Positions 8,565 to 16,992 of a stretch of 64,000 nt of DNA are shown here, one piece after another; position 1 is the stretch's first letter; every line of letters starts with the position of its first letter. The DNA is from Rhizobium sophoriradicis. Lineage in GTDB: Bacteria; Pseudomonadota; Alphaproteobacteria; Rhizobiales; Rhizobiaceae. A model generated the notes under the pieces. That model searched no databases. It had not been told where the DNA came from and saw nothing but the letters and a program-made list of their open reading frames with translations. The translations under genes were made by a program, and so were the position numbers. The DNA lies in assembly GCF_003939025.1 (NCBI RefSeq), contig NZ_RQIH01000027.1:1-64000 (forward strand), given 5' to 3'.

Positions 8565-9740
8565 CTATCCGCCCTTCTTGTAGCTCACCCTGTAGATCAC
8601 GCCGTTTGTATCCTCCGAGACGAGCAGTGAGCCGTCGGGAGTTATCGCCAGCCCGGCGATGCGGCCAGATTCAGTCTTCCGGTCCTCGCTCAGGAAGCCA
8701 GTAAGGAAGTCCTCCGTGCTCGTCGGCTCGCCTTTGTCGAAGTTGACCCGCACGACCTTATATCCGGCCGGATCGGCCCGGTTCGCTGAACCGCGTAGCG
8801 TGACGAAGGCATCGTTGCGATAGTCCTCCGGAAACTGCTGCGCATCGTAGAAGCGAATGTTGATCACCGACGCATGCGCATCAAAAGTCAGCGCTGGCGC
8901 GGCGGTCTTGGTTTTGCAGAAATCGTCCTTGGGCGCACCCTCGGACATGGTGAAACTCGCCCAGTCGGGCTGTCTGTCGCCGTAGCAGAACGGCCAGCCG
9001 TAGTGCGAGCCTTGCTCTATCTTGTTCAGTTCCTCGCCCGGCAGCTCGTCGCCGAGGTGGTCGACACCGTGGTCGACGCCCCACATGACCCCGGTCTCCG
9101 GATGCCAATCGAAGCCGAGCATGTTTCTCAGCCCCTTCGCGAAGACCGTGCGTTTCTTGTCTTTTATGTCGAGCCGAAGGTTGGCAGCCTTTTCGTCGCT
9201 GCTTTCGAAGCACGCGTCGCAGGAACTGCCGACGTTGATGTGCAGCGCTCCGTCGGGCGCGAAGGCGAGCGTCCGCCGCCCGTGCTGGCCGCCGTCGGGC
9301 AGGTCGTCGATGATCTTCTCCATTTTGCCGATCGTCCCGTCCTCGTTCAGATCGGCCGCCATAACGGCATGGACCGTGGAAAGGAAGATACGACCGTCCC
9401 GGATTGCAATGCCATGGATGCCGTCAAGATCAGAGGCCATCTTGCGAGGCTTCGGATCGCCTTCCTTGACGGCGATCACATCCTTTTGCTCGGGGCGCGT
9501 CACGTAGACGGTGCCGTCTTCGGCGACCGCCATCATGCGGGCATTGTCGAGGTCACGGGCAAAGATGCTGACCTCGAATCCTTCCGGAACCTTGAGCCGC
9601 TTGACGACATCCTCGCTGAATGGCTGATGCTTCGGCCTGAAAACATTCGTCTCGACCTTGTGGAGCACGCCTTCTTGCTGCGCCCAGGCGGATGCTGAAA
9701 CAAGCGCAACACTCAACAGCATAGCTGCTTTTCTGGTCAT
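8565..9740 (-). CDS. Secreted PQQ-dependent sugar/sorbosone dehydrogenase-like beta-propeller
   Basis: A 391-residue exported protein. MTRKAAMLLSVALVSASAWA is a signal peptide. The mature part begins with LKVPEGFEVSIFARDLDNAR and continues as propeller blades: DGIHGIAIRDGRIF, GGQHGRRTLAFAPDGALHIN, the loop VGSSCDACFESSDEKAANL and GSHYGWPFCYGD. These match the soluble glucose/L-sorbosone dehydrogenase fold that binds PQQ in the periplasm. The ATG at 9740 is chosen because GGGAG precedes it and the signal peptide follows directly. The cytochrome c gene lies just upstream on the same strand and is the natural electron acceptor. The sugar or aldehyde oxidised is not known, and a non-catalytic role cannot be excluded. 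Confidence 0.85.
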   Translation of the reverse strand: MTRKAAMLLSVALVSASAWAQQEGVLHKVETNVFRPKHQPFSEDVVKRLKVPEGFEVSIFARDLDNARMMAVAEDGTVYVTRPEQKDVIAVKEGDPKPRKMASDLDGIHGIAIRDGRIFLSTVHAVMAADLNEDGTIGKMEKIIDDLPDGGQHGRRTLAFAPDGALHINVGSSCDACFESSDEKAANLRLDIKDKKRTVFAKGLRNMLGFDWHPETGVMWGVDHGVDHLGDELPGEELNKIEQGSHYGWPFCYGDRQPDWASFTMSEGAPKDDFCKTKTAAPALTFDAHASVINIRFYDAQQFPEDYRNDAFVTLRGSANRADPAGYKVVRVNFDKGEPTSTEDFLTGFLSEDRKTESGRIAGLAITPDGSLLVSEDTNGVIYRVSYKKGG

Positions 9741-9806
9741 ATCTGCTCTCCCAATCTCCGGCGCTTCCGGACCTGTCGAGTGCCTACAGCGGTCCGGCCT
9801 CGCGCT

Positions 9807-9858
9807 CAGCCACACCCACGCGATGCCGGTAGACCATCTCCCAGCCTTTCCAGCGTTG
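9807..9858 (-). pseudogene. Remnant of a DUF2231 membrane-protein gene (C-terminal end)
   Basis: On the minus strand the bases encode N-G/W-KGWEMVYRHRVGV with a one-base deletion, matching the end of the DUF2231 protein encoded at 63572-64000 almost base for base (the shared run includes GGTAGACCAT and CCCAGCCTTTCCAGC on the plus strand). Nothing else of the gene survives. It lies between the dehydrogenase and cytochrome c genes, suggesting an insertion or rearrangement scar inside that pair. Confidence 0.6.
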
Positions 9859-9981
9859 ATGGCGAACTGGCTGACGCGGACTCCAGAACCGCGCACGCCG
9901 ATTTGGAGGCGGACAACCATCGAGATGCAGCAGTCGCTGCTATTGTGCTTTCTCCACTTGTCCGCGTGCGGTGGCGCTGTT

Positions 9982-10509
9982 CTAGTTTGGTGCGGCAGCC
10001 GCGGTTTCACCCGGCGGCAAGATCCGGAACATAAAGGTTGAAACCTTCTCCCCCGGCTTGAAAGGTCCAGGGACCTGATGGCTGACCGGTTTCAGGCTTT
10101 GAAGGAAGACTGCAATTGATGTCACGTCTTCTTCAGTGAGTTGCGCGAATGCATGCCACGGCATGATTGGCGCCAGGAGGCGGCCATCCGGCCGCTGCCC
10201 GGTCTGAAGCGCCGTCACAATCTGTTCCCTGGTCCAGCTGCCGATCCCGGTCTCCTTGTCAGGCGTAATGTTGCGGCCGACGAAAACACCCTGCCCCGGG
10301 ATCTCGAAACCGACATCCGATCCACCCAGAAATCGCGAGCTGTCCGGGTTTCCGAAAAAATATCCCGGTGTGTGGCAATCGTTGCAGCCGCCGATCGTGA
10401 CGAGATATTCGCCGCGCGCAGTCTGCGCATCGTCGGCAGCTGCCGCGCTCGCGTGCAGCCCCAATGCTGAGGCGGCCAAAAAAGCCAACCGAACGCTCAA
10501 TCGAAACAT
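9982..10509 (-). CDS. Periplasmic class I cytochrome c
   Basis: A 175-residue secreted monohaem cytochrome. Residues 1-25 form a signal peptide (MFRLSVRLAFLAASALGLHA). CNDCH is the haem-attachment motif, and LLAPIMPWHAFAQL supplies the probable axial methionine. The spacing and the GIGSWTREQIVTALQTG helix are typical of c-type cytochromes paired with dehydrogenases. Of two adjacent ATGs, the second (10509) has the better spacing from GGAGG. The gene sits upstream of the PQQ-type dehydrogenase on the same strand, 241 bases away, so it probably carries electrons from that enzyme to the respiratory chain. A 101-bp near-identical piece of this gene recurs at 14331. Confidence 0.88.
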   Translation of the reverse strand: MFRLSVRLAFLAASALGLHASAAAADDAQTARGEYLVTIGGCNDCHTPGYFFGNPDSSRFLGGSDVGFEIPGQGVFVGRNITPDKETGIGSWTREQIVTALQTGQRPDGRLLAPIMPWHAFAQLTEEDVTSIAVFLQSLKPVSHQVPGPFKPGEKVSTFMFRILPPGETAAAAPN

Positions 10510-10668
10510 CATCCCCTCCATGATACAGCTCGCAACGGCCATCGAACTGAATATCACGATGAACATGTTCCATATATTAGCCATATTGAATTAACGAAGA
10601 TTGCGACTGGTTATTGCTCATCCTCGAGGCGAATGGCGGCGACAGATTCAAGATCGGACATCGACCCG

Positions 10669-12441
10669 TCATTGTACGACCCCGCCCTTGCGCAGCCCCT
10701 CCATGACGAGCTCGAAATCGGCGGGGTTCTTGAAGGGCAAGACTTTGCGACGGTATTCCAAGGAGTAGTCGGGATTGACACGCAACACCTCTTGCCACCT
10801 CGCGCGAGCCTCTTCGAAACGGCCGAGATGTCCGTAACAGGCGGCCAGAAGCGCGCGCGAGACATCGGTGACGGGGTTGCGGTTCACGCGCTGCAGCAAC
10901 AGTTCGACGGCCTCCTCGTACCTTCGCAGTTGAAACAGGGCCAAGGCCTGAAAATGGAGAACGACATCCGGAAAATACGGGTTCAGGACCCTCGCCCGAT
11001 CGAAATAGGCGAGTGCATCCCCGGCTCTGCCTGAATAGATGAGTGCCTCGCCGAGGCTGACCTGCCCTTCGGCGAAGTTCGGATTGAGGACTATCGCACG
11101 CTCGGCCTCGCTGATGGCTTTATCGTGCTGTCGCGAGTAAAGCTTGACCACGCTCAGTGCCCAGTGCGCCACGGGATCGCTATCATCCCGCGCTACCGCC
11201 AGCGTCGCGGCCTCTTCGGCTTGCTCGATAGAGCGCTGCGGCGACTCGCTCCACCGGTTCAGGTAGTCCAGCCCGTGGGTAAGGGCGAGGAAGGCGTGCG
11301 CAGAGGCGAAGTTCGGGTCCAGCTCGACGGCACGTTGCAAAAGCTCGCGGGCGTCGCTGTTCGTCTGCTTCGTCAGCCGGTGCCACAGCTCCCGGCCACG
11401 CAGGAAGCAGTCATACGCCTCGGGATGCCGGGTCTGCCCCGGCGCCAGTCTTTTCCGATCGCCCTCCGTCAGGTTGACCGCCAGCGCGTCGACGATCTGC
11501 TGCGTGACATCGTCCTGAACCGCGAATATGTCGGTGAGCTCGCGATCGAACCTCTCCGCCCATAGGTGCCCGCCGGTGGTCGCGTCGATGAGCTGCGCGG
11601 TGATGCGTACCCTGTTTCCCGATTTGCGGACGCTGCCCTCAAGGACATGCCGCACGCCGAGCTTCGTGCCCACCTCCTGCACCTCGACGTTCTTGCCCTT
11701 GAAAGTGAACGACGAATTGCGGGCGATGACGAAGAGCTGCGACAGCTTCGATAGCGCCGTGATGATGTCTTCCGAGATGCCGTCGGCGAAGTAATCCTGT
11801 TCGGCGTCACCGCTCATGTTGGCGAAGGGCAGGACGGCGATCGACAGCTTCGGCGACGCTGCCGTCGCCGGTCGGCTCGGCGCGGTTTCCGAGGTAGCGG
11901 CTGCCTTTGTCCCGGCGCCGCCGACTTGCAGCGAATAGACCCGGATCGGCTCGGCGATGTTCTTGAGTTGCGTGTTGCCGAGATCGCTGACCGAGAGGTC
12001 GAGCCTCGCCTTGACCTGGCGATAGGCATCCTCGGACAGGCAGATCGCGCCCGCCGCGGCGACGCCCTCCAATCGCGAGGCGATGTTGACGCCGTCGCCC
12101 ATCAGATCGCCGTCGCTTTCCTCGACGACGTCGCCCAAATGGATACCGATCCGGAACTCGATGCGACGGTCCTGCGGCACGCCGTCATTGCGCTCCACCA
12201 TGCCGTTCTGCACCTCAATGGCGCAGCGTACGGCGTCCACCACGCTGCGGAACTCGACCAGCGCACCATCGCCGGTGCGCTTCACCACCCGGCCATGGTG
12301 CACGGCGATCGTCGGATCGATGAGATCGCTGCGCAGTGCCCGCAACCTCGCCAGGATGCGGTCCTCGTCGGCGCCGGCAAGCCGGCTGTACCCAACCACG
12401 TCCGCGGCCAGGATTGCGGCCAGCTTTCGGGTCTCGCTCAT
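10669..12441 (-). CDS. Class III adenylate cyclase with TolB-like and TPR domains
   Basis: A 590-residue cytosolic protein. The cyclase domain (1-170) keeps the metal Asp in LAADVVGYS, the KRTGDG loop, the second metal Asp in GIHLGDVV and the Asn/Arg pair in GVNIASRLE. The TolB-like part reads SIAVLPFANMSGDAEQDYFA through LEGSVRKSG to LWAERFDR. About 250 residues of TPR repeats follow (for example AISEAERAIVLNPNFAEG). The start MSETRKLA is chosen since GAGGAG lies upstream and the homology begins here; the longer frame to 12486 lacks a ribosome site. The protein differs in sequence from the other three cyclases, so this is not a recent duplicate. Confidence 0.88.
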   Translation of the reverse strand: MSETRKLAAILAADVVGYSRLAGADEDRILARLRALRSDLIDPTIAVHHGRVVKRTGDGALVEFRSVVDAVRCAIEVQNGMVERNDGVPQDRRIEFRIGIHLGDVVEESDGDLMGDGVNIASRLEGVAAAGAICLSEDAYRQVKARLDLSVSDLGNTQLKNIAEPIRVYSLQVGGAGTKAAATSETAPSRPATAASPKLSIAVLPFANMSGDAEQDYFADGISEDIITALSKLSQLFVIARNSSFTFKGKNVEVQEVGTKLGVRHVLEGSVRKSGNRVRITAQLIDATTGGHLWAERFDRELTDIFAVQDDVTQQIVDALAVNLTEGDRKRLAPGQTRHPEAYDCFLRGRELWHRLTKQTNSDARELLQRAVELDPNFASAHAFLALTHGLDYLNRWSESPQRSIEQAEEAATLAVARDDSDPVAHWALSVVKLYSRQHDKAISEAERAIVLNPNFAEGQVSLGEALIYSGRAGDALAYFDRARVLNPYFPDVVLHFQALALFQLRRYEEAVELLLQRVNRNPVTDVSRALLAACYGHLGRFEEARARWQEVLRVNPDYSLEYRRKVLPFKNPADFELVMEGLRKGGVVQ

Positions 12442-12767
12442 GGCGCCGTCTCCTCGCTTCCACGATAGCAGGGTGACAGAAGGCAAGAAAGAACTTTGAG
12501 CCGCGGCTCAGAGCGATCTTGGGTGAGATCGAGTTGGCCAAGTAGCCCTACGCAATGACTGCCCTGTCAGGCTCCCGGCCCGAAGCTGCCAGCCCCCTTC
12601 CGGCGCCATTGCGGAGATACTTCTTGTTGAGAGATTTGGCTGCTCTGCGCTGAAGCGGCAATCTCCGTGCGGCTGCACGTCCTTTGGCCTGCCACCGCGC
12701 ATGCTTTGTCCAGCTGGAATGGTCCCGCCATATTCTTCCGGCCGAAACGACGCGCCTTTTGCGTCCT
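12442..12767. other. Intergenic stretch, nothing recognised
   Basis: About 325 bases between the cyclase start and the end of the Lrp-type gene. It must carry the cyclase promoter. Reading frames in it overlap each other and none resembles a known protein. Confidence 0.5.
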
Positions 12768-13247
12768 CTACAGGGGCGGCAGGCGTCGTTTAACGGAAGT
12801 TCCCTTGATGACGGCTGTGCTGGTGACGGCGTGCTCCGAGAGGGCTTCAAGAACATCGTCCATCTGCTCGATTGTGTGGACCACGAGGCGAGCAAGGAAA
12901 GGATCATCGCCGGTGATCTTGTCACATTCGACAAACTCCGGCCGCTCCTGAATGAGCCGTTCGACAAGGTGGAGCTTGCCGGGCAGCGGCCGGATTCTCA
13001 CAATCGCCCTGATCTGGTAGCCGATGGCGCGCGTGTCCACGTCGATAGTGAAGCTTCGGATGACGCCCGCCGCCTCAAGCCGGCGAACACGCTCCGACAC
13101 GCTTGGTGCGGACATGCCAACCAGGCGGGCAAGCTCGCTCATCGAGAGGCGAGCATCGCTATCGAGCGCGGCAAGAATCTGCGCGTCCGTCGCGTCCAGC
13201 GCAGATTTTGCAGTTTGAAGGTTCCGAGGTGCTTTTGCCTTCGACAT
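12768..13247 (-). CDS. Lrp/AsnC-family transcriptional regulator
   Basis: A 159-residue regulator of usual length. LDATDAQILAALDSDARLSM begins the N-terminal winged HTH (helix pair MSELARLVGMSAPSVSERVRRLEAAG). The C-terminal half is the RAM ligand-binding domain, with KITGDDPFLARLVVHTIEQM. The ATG at 13247 is used; a TTG three codons earlier is possible and no strong ribosome site is seen for either. It is divergent from the EamA transporter at 13334 with under 90 bases between. This arrangement is typical of an amino-acid-responsive regulator controlling an exporter. Confidence 0.88.
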   Translation of the reverse strand: MSKAKAPRNLQTAKSALDATDAQILAALDSDARLSMSELARLVGMSAPSVSERVRRLEAAGVIRSFTIDVDTRAIGYQIRAIVRIRPLPGKLHLVERLIQERPEFVECDKITGDDPFLARLVVHTIEQMDDVLEALSEHAVTSTAVIKGTSVKRRLPPL

Positions 13248-13333
13248 CGCGGTCAAACTACGCGATTAGCTCTTGCACTTCCATATAAATCGAGACGCAG
13301 CCTATTGCATGATGGCTCCAGTAGGAGAAAATC

Positions 13334-14269
13334 ATGCTGCTTGGGATCGTCGCCGGCCTCATCACTTGCGCCCTCTGGGGGCTGACTTTCATTGCCCCGC
13401 GCGCCGTCGCACCGCTCACGGCATGGGATTTGACCATTGCCCGCTATGGCGTCTTCGGCCTAGCCTGCTTGCTGTTGATGGCCGATCGACGGTTCCGGCC
13501 AGTCGGCATGGCCCCCGCGCGGCTTGTGACCGGCCTGCTGCTCGGCGGCGCGGGTTATGTCGGCTACTTCATCAGCGCGGCCTTTGCCGTCCAACTCGCC
13601 GGTGCGGCTGTTCCGCCTGTGATTATCGGCACCATGCCGGTTTTCTTGGCGATCATCGCCAATATTCGGGACCGCTCAGCATCATGGAAATCTCTGACGC
13701 TTCCCCTGGTGCTGATCGCGATCGGCGTGGCGATCGTAAACGCCGCGACGATCGGCGCGGCCGACGTTGCGGATACGCCATCGATCCTTCTCGGTGTTCT
13801 CGCCAGTTCGGCGGCGCTGGTGATCTGGATCGCCTACGGTCTGGCGAATGCAGCCGTCATGCGGTCAGCGGACGCGCCAGCCGGTCTGCAATGGACAGGG
13901 CTGCAAGGCATAGGCGCGGCGATCGGAAGCCTTCTCCTGTTGCCGCTGGCCTCCTTCGATCTCACGAGCACGGCTTCCGCCTCAGAAATCGCCAGCTTCG
14001 TCGTATGGGCGTTGGTGATGTGGTTGGCCGGCTCGTGGTTTGCAACCTGGTGCTGGGTGATCGCTTCCCGTCGCCTGCCGCTGGCGCTCGCGGCCCAGCT
14101 TATCGTTGCCGAAACAGTCTTCGGCCTCGCCTATGGATTCATGTTCGAGGGCCGGTTTCCTTCTCCCGCCGAGGCGATCGGAGTGATTATTCAGTTCGCC
14201 GGCGTCTGTTCCGCCATCGCAGTTTTCAGCAAGCCTGCGAAGCTGGTCCAAGTGTCGCAACAGTCCTAG
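13334..14269 (+). CDS. EamA/DMT-superfamily transporter
   Basis: A 311-residue inner-membrane protein with about ten hydrophobic segments in two EamA repeats; the first opens with GIVAGLITCALWGLTFIAP, the second near VLASSAALVIWIAYG. TAGGAG lies 7 bases before the ATG. Family members export amino acids or other small metabolites. The divergent Lrp-type regulator suggests an amino acid or related compound, but this is inference. Confidence 0.85.
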   Translation: MLLGIVAGLITCALWGLTFIAPRAVAPLTAWDLTIARYGVFGLACLLLMADRRFRPVGMAPARLVTGLLLGGAGYVGYFISAAFAVQLAGAAVPPVIIGTMPVFLAIIANIRDRSASWKSLTLPLVLIAIGVAIVNAATIGAADVADTPSILLGVLASSAALVIWIAYGLANAAVMRSADAPAGLQWTGLQGIGAAIGSLLLLPLASFDLTSTASASEIASFVVWALVMWLAGSWFATWCWVIASRRLPLALAAQLIVAETVFGLAYGFMFEGRFPSPAEAIGVIIQFAGVCSAIAVFSKPAKLVQVSQQS

Positions 14270-14330
14270 TATCTGCTACGTCGCATGTTTGTCGCACAAG
14301 CCGGCCGCTGGGCGCGTGAAACCCGACAGT

Positions 14331-14431
14331 GCGCCAGCAGGCGGCCATCCGGCCGCTGCCCGGTCTGAAGCGCAGTCACAATCTGTTCCCTGGTCCAGCT
14401 GCCGATGCCGGTCTCCTTGTCGGGCGTAATG
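14331..14431 (-). pseudogene. 101-bp duplicated fragment of the cytochrome c gene
   Basis: This segment matches 10170-10270, inside the cytochrome c gene at 9982-10509, with about four mismatches, and encodes the same peptide (ITPDKETGIGSWTREQ and onward to GRLLA) on the minus strand. Homology stops sharply at both ends. There is no haem motif and no start. The high identity implies a fairly recent copy event or gene conversion. It lies directly after the end of the SnoaL-like gene at 14444. Confidence 0.85.
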
Positions 14432-14443
14432 CGGAGATTCCGC

Positions 14444-14974
14444 CTAGTCCATCTTCTTCGCAGCGCGCTCGGCGGCTTTGCCCACAAGGCTGCGATCACC
14501 GGTCTCGTGAGTGGCAGTCATCGTCATATGTGTGACCTTCCAGCCCTCGGCTGATTTCACCAGCCCGTAGCGATAGTGGCCGGAGAGAACCCAGAAATCC
14601 TTGCCTAAACTATGCGTCGCCTGGAAATCGGCCTCGGCCGTCGCCGTGTCGCCTGATGCATCCACAATCGCGTGGTTTGTGACGAGATGCAGCGTCCTGT
14701 CGAAGCCCGGCAGGAAGTTCGACCATTGCGCGACCACTTCATCGGCTGACTGTGTCACAGCTTCGCCGCCCCAGAGGCTGGTATAGTCGAGTGTCACCTT
14801 CTCGGCGAAGGCGCCGCGCACCCGCGGCCATTGATGGCGATCGGCGCCGGCGGCGATGTCGGTGATGGCATCGATGATGGCGAGGCGGTCTTCAGGCTTC
14901 ATGCTTTCTGCCGTCGCGATGGAGGGTGCCACCATCATCATGACGGCAACGAGACTTGCAACGATCATTTTCAT
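14444..14974 (-). CDS. Secreted SnoaL/NTF2-like protein
   Basis: A 176-residue protein. MKMIVASLVAVMMMVAPSIA begins a signal peptide cleaved around TAES. The mature part is a single SnoaL/NTF2-like cone fold: IDAITDIAAGADRHQWPRVR, FAEKVTLDYTSLWGG, and WKVTHMTMTATHETG at the end. GAGGAG lies 7 bases before the chosen ATG. It begins 11 bases after the hydrolase gene stops, so the two form an operon. SnoaL folds serve as small enzymes or binding domains; its substrate is unknown. Family-related to the protein at 16993. Confidence 0.8.
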   Translation of the reverse strand: MKMIVASLVAVMMMVAPSIATAESMKPEDRLAIIDAITDIAAGADRHQWPRVRGAFAEKVTLDYTSLWGGEAVTQSADEVVAQWSNFLPGFDRTLHLVTNHAIVDASGDTATAEADFQATHSLGKDFWVLSGHYRYGLVKSAEGWKVTHMTMTATHETGDRSLVGKAAERAAKKMD

Positions 14975-14985
14975 GGGCTCGCTCC

Positions 14986-15951
14986 TCAATTCGACTGTCG
15001 CCTGAGAACTTTTTCGATGTGCTCGGCCACTGCGTCGGCCGCGGCGTCGACATGCTGCTGGCGGTCATAGAAATCGAACTGGGTGACGGCCTCGAACCAG
15101 CGCGTCGTCGCATCGACCTTCAACAGGCCAAGGAAGGCATGCGCGCCCTCGGGAACGGCCGCTGCCTCGGAATGGACCAGCAGGACGGGCTTGTCGACGC
15201 GCGAGCCGGTGGCGACAGAATCATACGTGAGCCAGGGCTCCCAGGAACCGAGATTGAACTTGTTGTCATATTGGGGAACGAGACCGCGATCGGCTTCGGT
15301 GTAATAGGGGATCTGGTACATGAGCGAGGATTCATCGGTGGCGCTGGCCGCAATGATCACCCGTGGGCTTCCCGTCTCTTCGGCACGCTCGGCGCTGCGC
15401 GAAACGGCGATCAGCTTGGCGACGCCCTCGGCACCGCCATAGACCTGCTCGACGATCGCCCTGTTGTGCAGCCATGGCGCGACGAGCGATAGGGACCTGA
15501 ATCTCGGATTGCCGCTGACGGCATCGGCCATGTAGCCGGCCGAGGCGCATATGCCGAGGCCGTTGATCGCGTCCGGATCGACCTCCGACAGCGTCGACAA
15601 GAAATCGGCGGCGGCGATGATGTCTGCAGTCTTCATCGCCGGGTCTTCCTTGAAACGGATGGTGCCGCTCGATTCACCCCAGCCGCGATAGTCGAACGCC
15701 AGCGCCACGAAGCCTCGCTCGGCCATTTCCTTGGCATAAAGGCCCGACATCTGCTCCTTGATCGAGGTCCAGGCGGCGACGATGATACCGGGCCGCCGTG
15801 TATCGGCAGCCTTGTCCGATGGCACGTAGAGCGTGCCGACGATTGTTTCACCATTGCTTGGAAATGTGACCTTCCGGCTGGTGACTTCCGCTGCGCTCAC
15901 CGTCGTTGCCGCCACGGTGGCAAGGATTGCCGCAAGTGCAAACTGTTTCAT
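14986..15951 (-). CDS. Secreted alpha/beta hydrolase with Cys in the nucleophile elbow
   Basis: A 321-residue protein with a signal peptide (MKQFALAAILATVAATTVSA). FDYRGWGESSG supplies the oxyanion strand region and QHVDAAADAV near the end supplies the histidine. The elbow reads GLGICASAGYM, so the usual GxSxG serine position is Cys135 (GICAS), as in dienelactone hydrolases, unless Ser137 is used with an unusual neighbour. GGAGAG lies 6 bases before the start. It heads an operon with the SnoaL-like gene and is divergent in control from the AraC gene just upstream on the same strand. Substrate unknown. Confidence 0.8.
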   Translation of the reverse strand: MKQFALAAILATVAATTVSAAEVTSRKVTFPSNGETIVGTLYVPSDKAADTRRPGIIVAAWTSIKEQMSGLYAKEMAERGFVALAFDYRGWGESSGTIRFKEDPAMKTADIIAAADFLSTLSEVDPDAINGLGICASAGYMADAVSGNPRFRSLSLVAPWLHNRAIVEQVYGGAEGVAKLIAVSRSAERAEETGSPRVIIAASATDESSLMYQIPYYTEADRGLVPQYDNKFNLGSWEPWLTYDSVATGSRVDKPVLLVHSEAAAVPEGAHAFLGLLKVDATTRWFEAVTQFDFYDRQQHVDAAADAVAEHIEKVLRRQSN

Positions 15952-16040
15952 CTGAACTCTCCGCTGTTGAACAAGGCGAGAGTGCCAGGATCGCCGGCGC
16001 GGTGCAGGCGCGAAAATTGCTCGACTTACGGCGTATGTTG

Positions 16041-16823
16041 CTATTGCGACCGGAACTGTGCGGGCGTGATGCCCACCCGCTTGCGGAAATGCTGGCCGAA
16101 GCGCGAGACATCGGCATAGCCGACGCGGAAGGCGACCTCGGCGACCGTTGCCGACGTCGTCTTGAACAGAAGCCGTGCCCGGTCGAGGCGCTCGTCTATG
16201 ACATACTGGATCGGCGATCTGCCCGTCGCGGCCTTGAAGGCGCGCGCGAAGTGATACCGGCTCATGGCCGCCTCCGAGGCGAGTTGGTCAAGCGAGATAT
16301 CGTCGGTCAGATTTTCCTGGACATAGGCAATCACCTTCCTCAGCCGGCGGTCATCGAGACTGGCGCAAAGTTCGGCATGCGGCGCCAGCAACCGGGCCAA
16401 ATGGGTGGCCAGGGCCAAATCCATCGTCTGCCGATAGAGTGAAGACGAATCCTCGGCGCGATCCGCGGCAAGCCGGACGAGCTGCGCTAGAAGTGGTTCC
16501 AGGCCTCCGACGTGCGGTCTGAACGCCGTGCGCGTATCCAGCCCGACATCGTCGAGCATGTGATTGTCGAAGGATACCGTCAGATAAGAATGGGCGTTGT
16601 CGAATTCGCATATGCCGGCGGCACCCCCGGGCAGGATCCAGCCCTCATCGGCGGAAAGCGGAATATGGTGACGGCGGTCCGAGCCGAGGGCCAGGCGATG
16701 CTCGTCCTGTGCGACCAAAAACAGGCCGATCGTCAGACTCGACAGTGCGAAAGCGCCGCCGCCGGCAGGAACATCGTACCTGCATGCCGTCACTCCCCAG
16801 TCGCGCCGCGCTGCATTGCTCAT
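16041..16823 (-). CDS. AraC-family transcriptional regulator
   Basis: A 260-residue regulator. The first ~150 residues are an AraC-type ligand domain. The C-terminal ~100 residues are the double HTH: DDISLDQLASEAAMSRYHFA and VAEVAFRVGYADVSRFGQHF. The ATG at 16823 lacks a strong ribosome site. It lies upstream of the hydrolase/SnoaL operon on the same strand and divergent from the second SnoaL-like gene at 16993, so it may control both. Confidence 0.87.
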   Translation of the reverse strand: MSNAARRDWGVTACRYDVPAGGGAFALSSLTIGLFLVAQDEHRLALGSDRRHHIPLSADEGWILPGGAAGICEFDNAHSYLTVSFDNHMLDDVGLDTRTAFRPHVGGLEPLLAQLVRLAADRAEDSSSLYRQTMDLALATHLARLLAPHAELCASLDDRRLRKVIAYVQENLTDDISLDQLASEAAMSRYHFARAFKAATGRSPIQYVIDERLDRARLLFKTTSATVAEVAFRVGYADVSRFGQHFRKRVGITPAQFRSQ

Positions 16824-16992
16824 GGAAAGAAGCTGGTGAGGCGCGGCGGAAAATCAACCTGCATGTGCGCTCATCGACGATGGCCCCCTCAGCAATAGCA
16901 ACAATCGCCCAAAGACGCGCAAGAATTGCGCATGTCGAAGCGCCCGCATTCCGGCACCCTTGCCGCGAAACCATGTAGGAAAGGGAGCATCA

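Noticed and set aside
9880..9960. A possible tRNA 3' end near the cytochrome gene
   Set aside because: A GGTTC-like run is present on the minus strand but no cloverleaf or CCA end could be drawn.
9741..10010. Upstream extension of the PQQ-type dehydrogenase gene
   Set aside because: The signal peptide and GGGAG site set the start at 9740. The extension covers the DUF2231 remnant.
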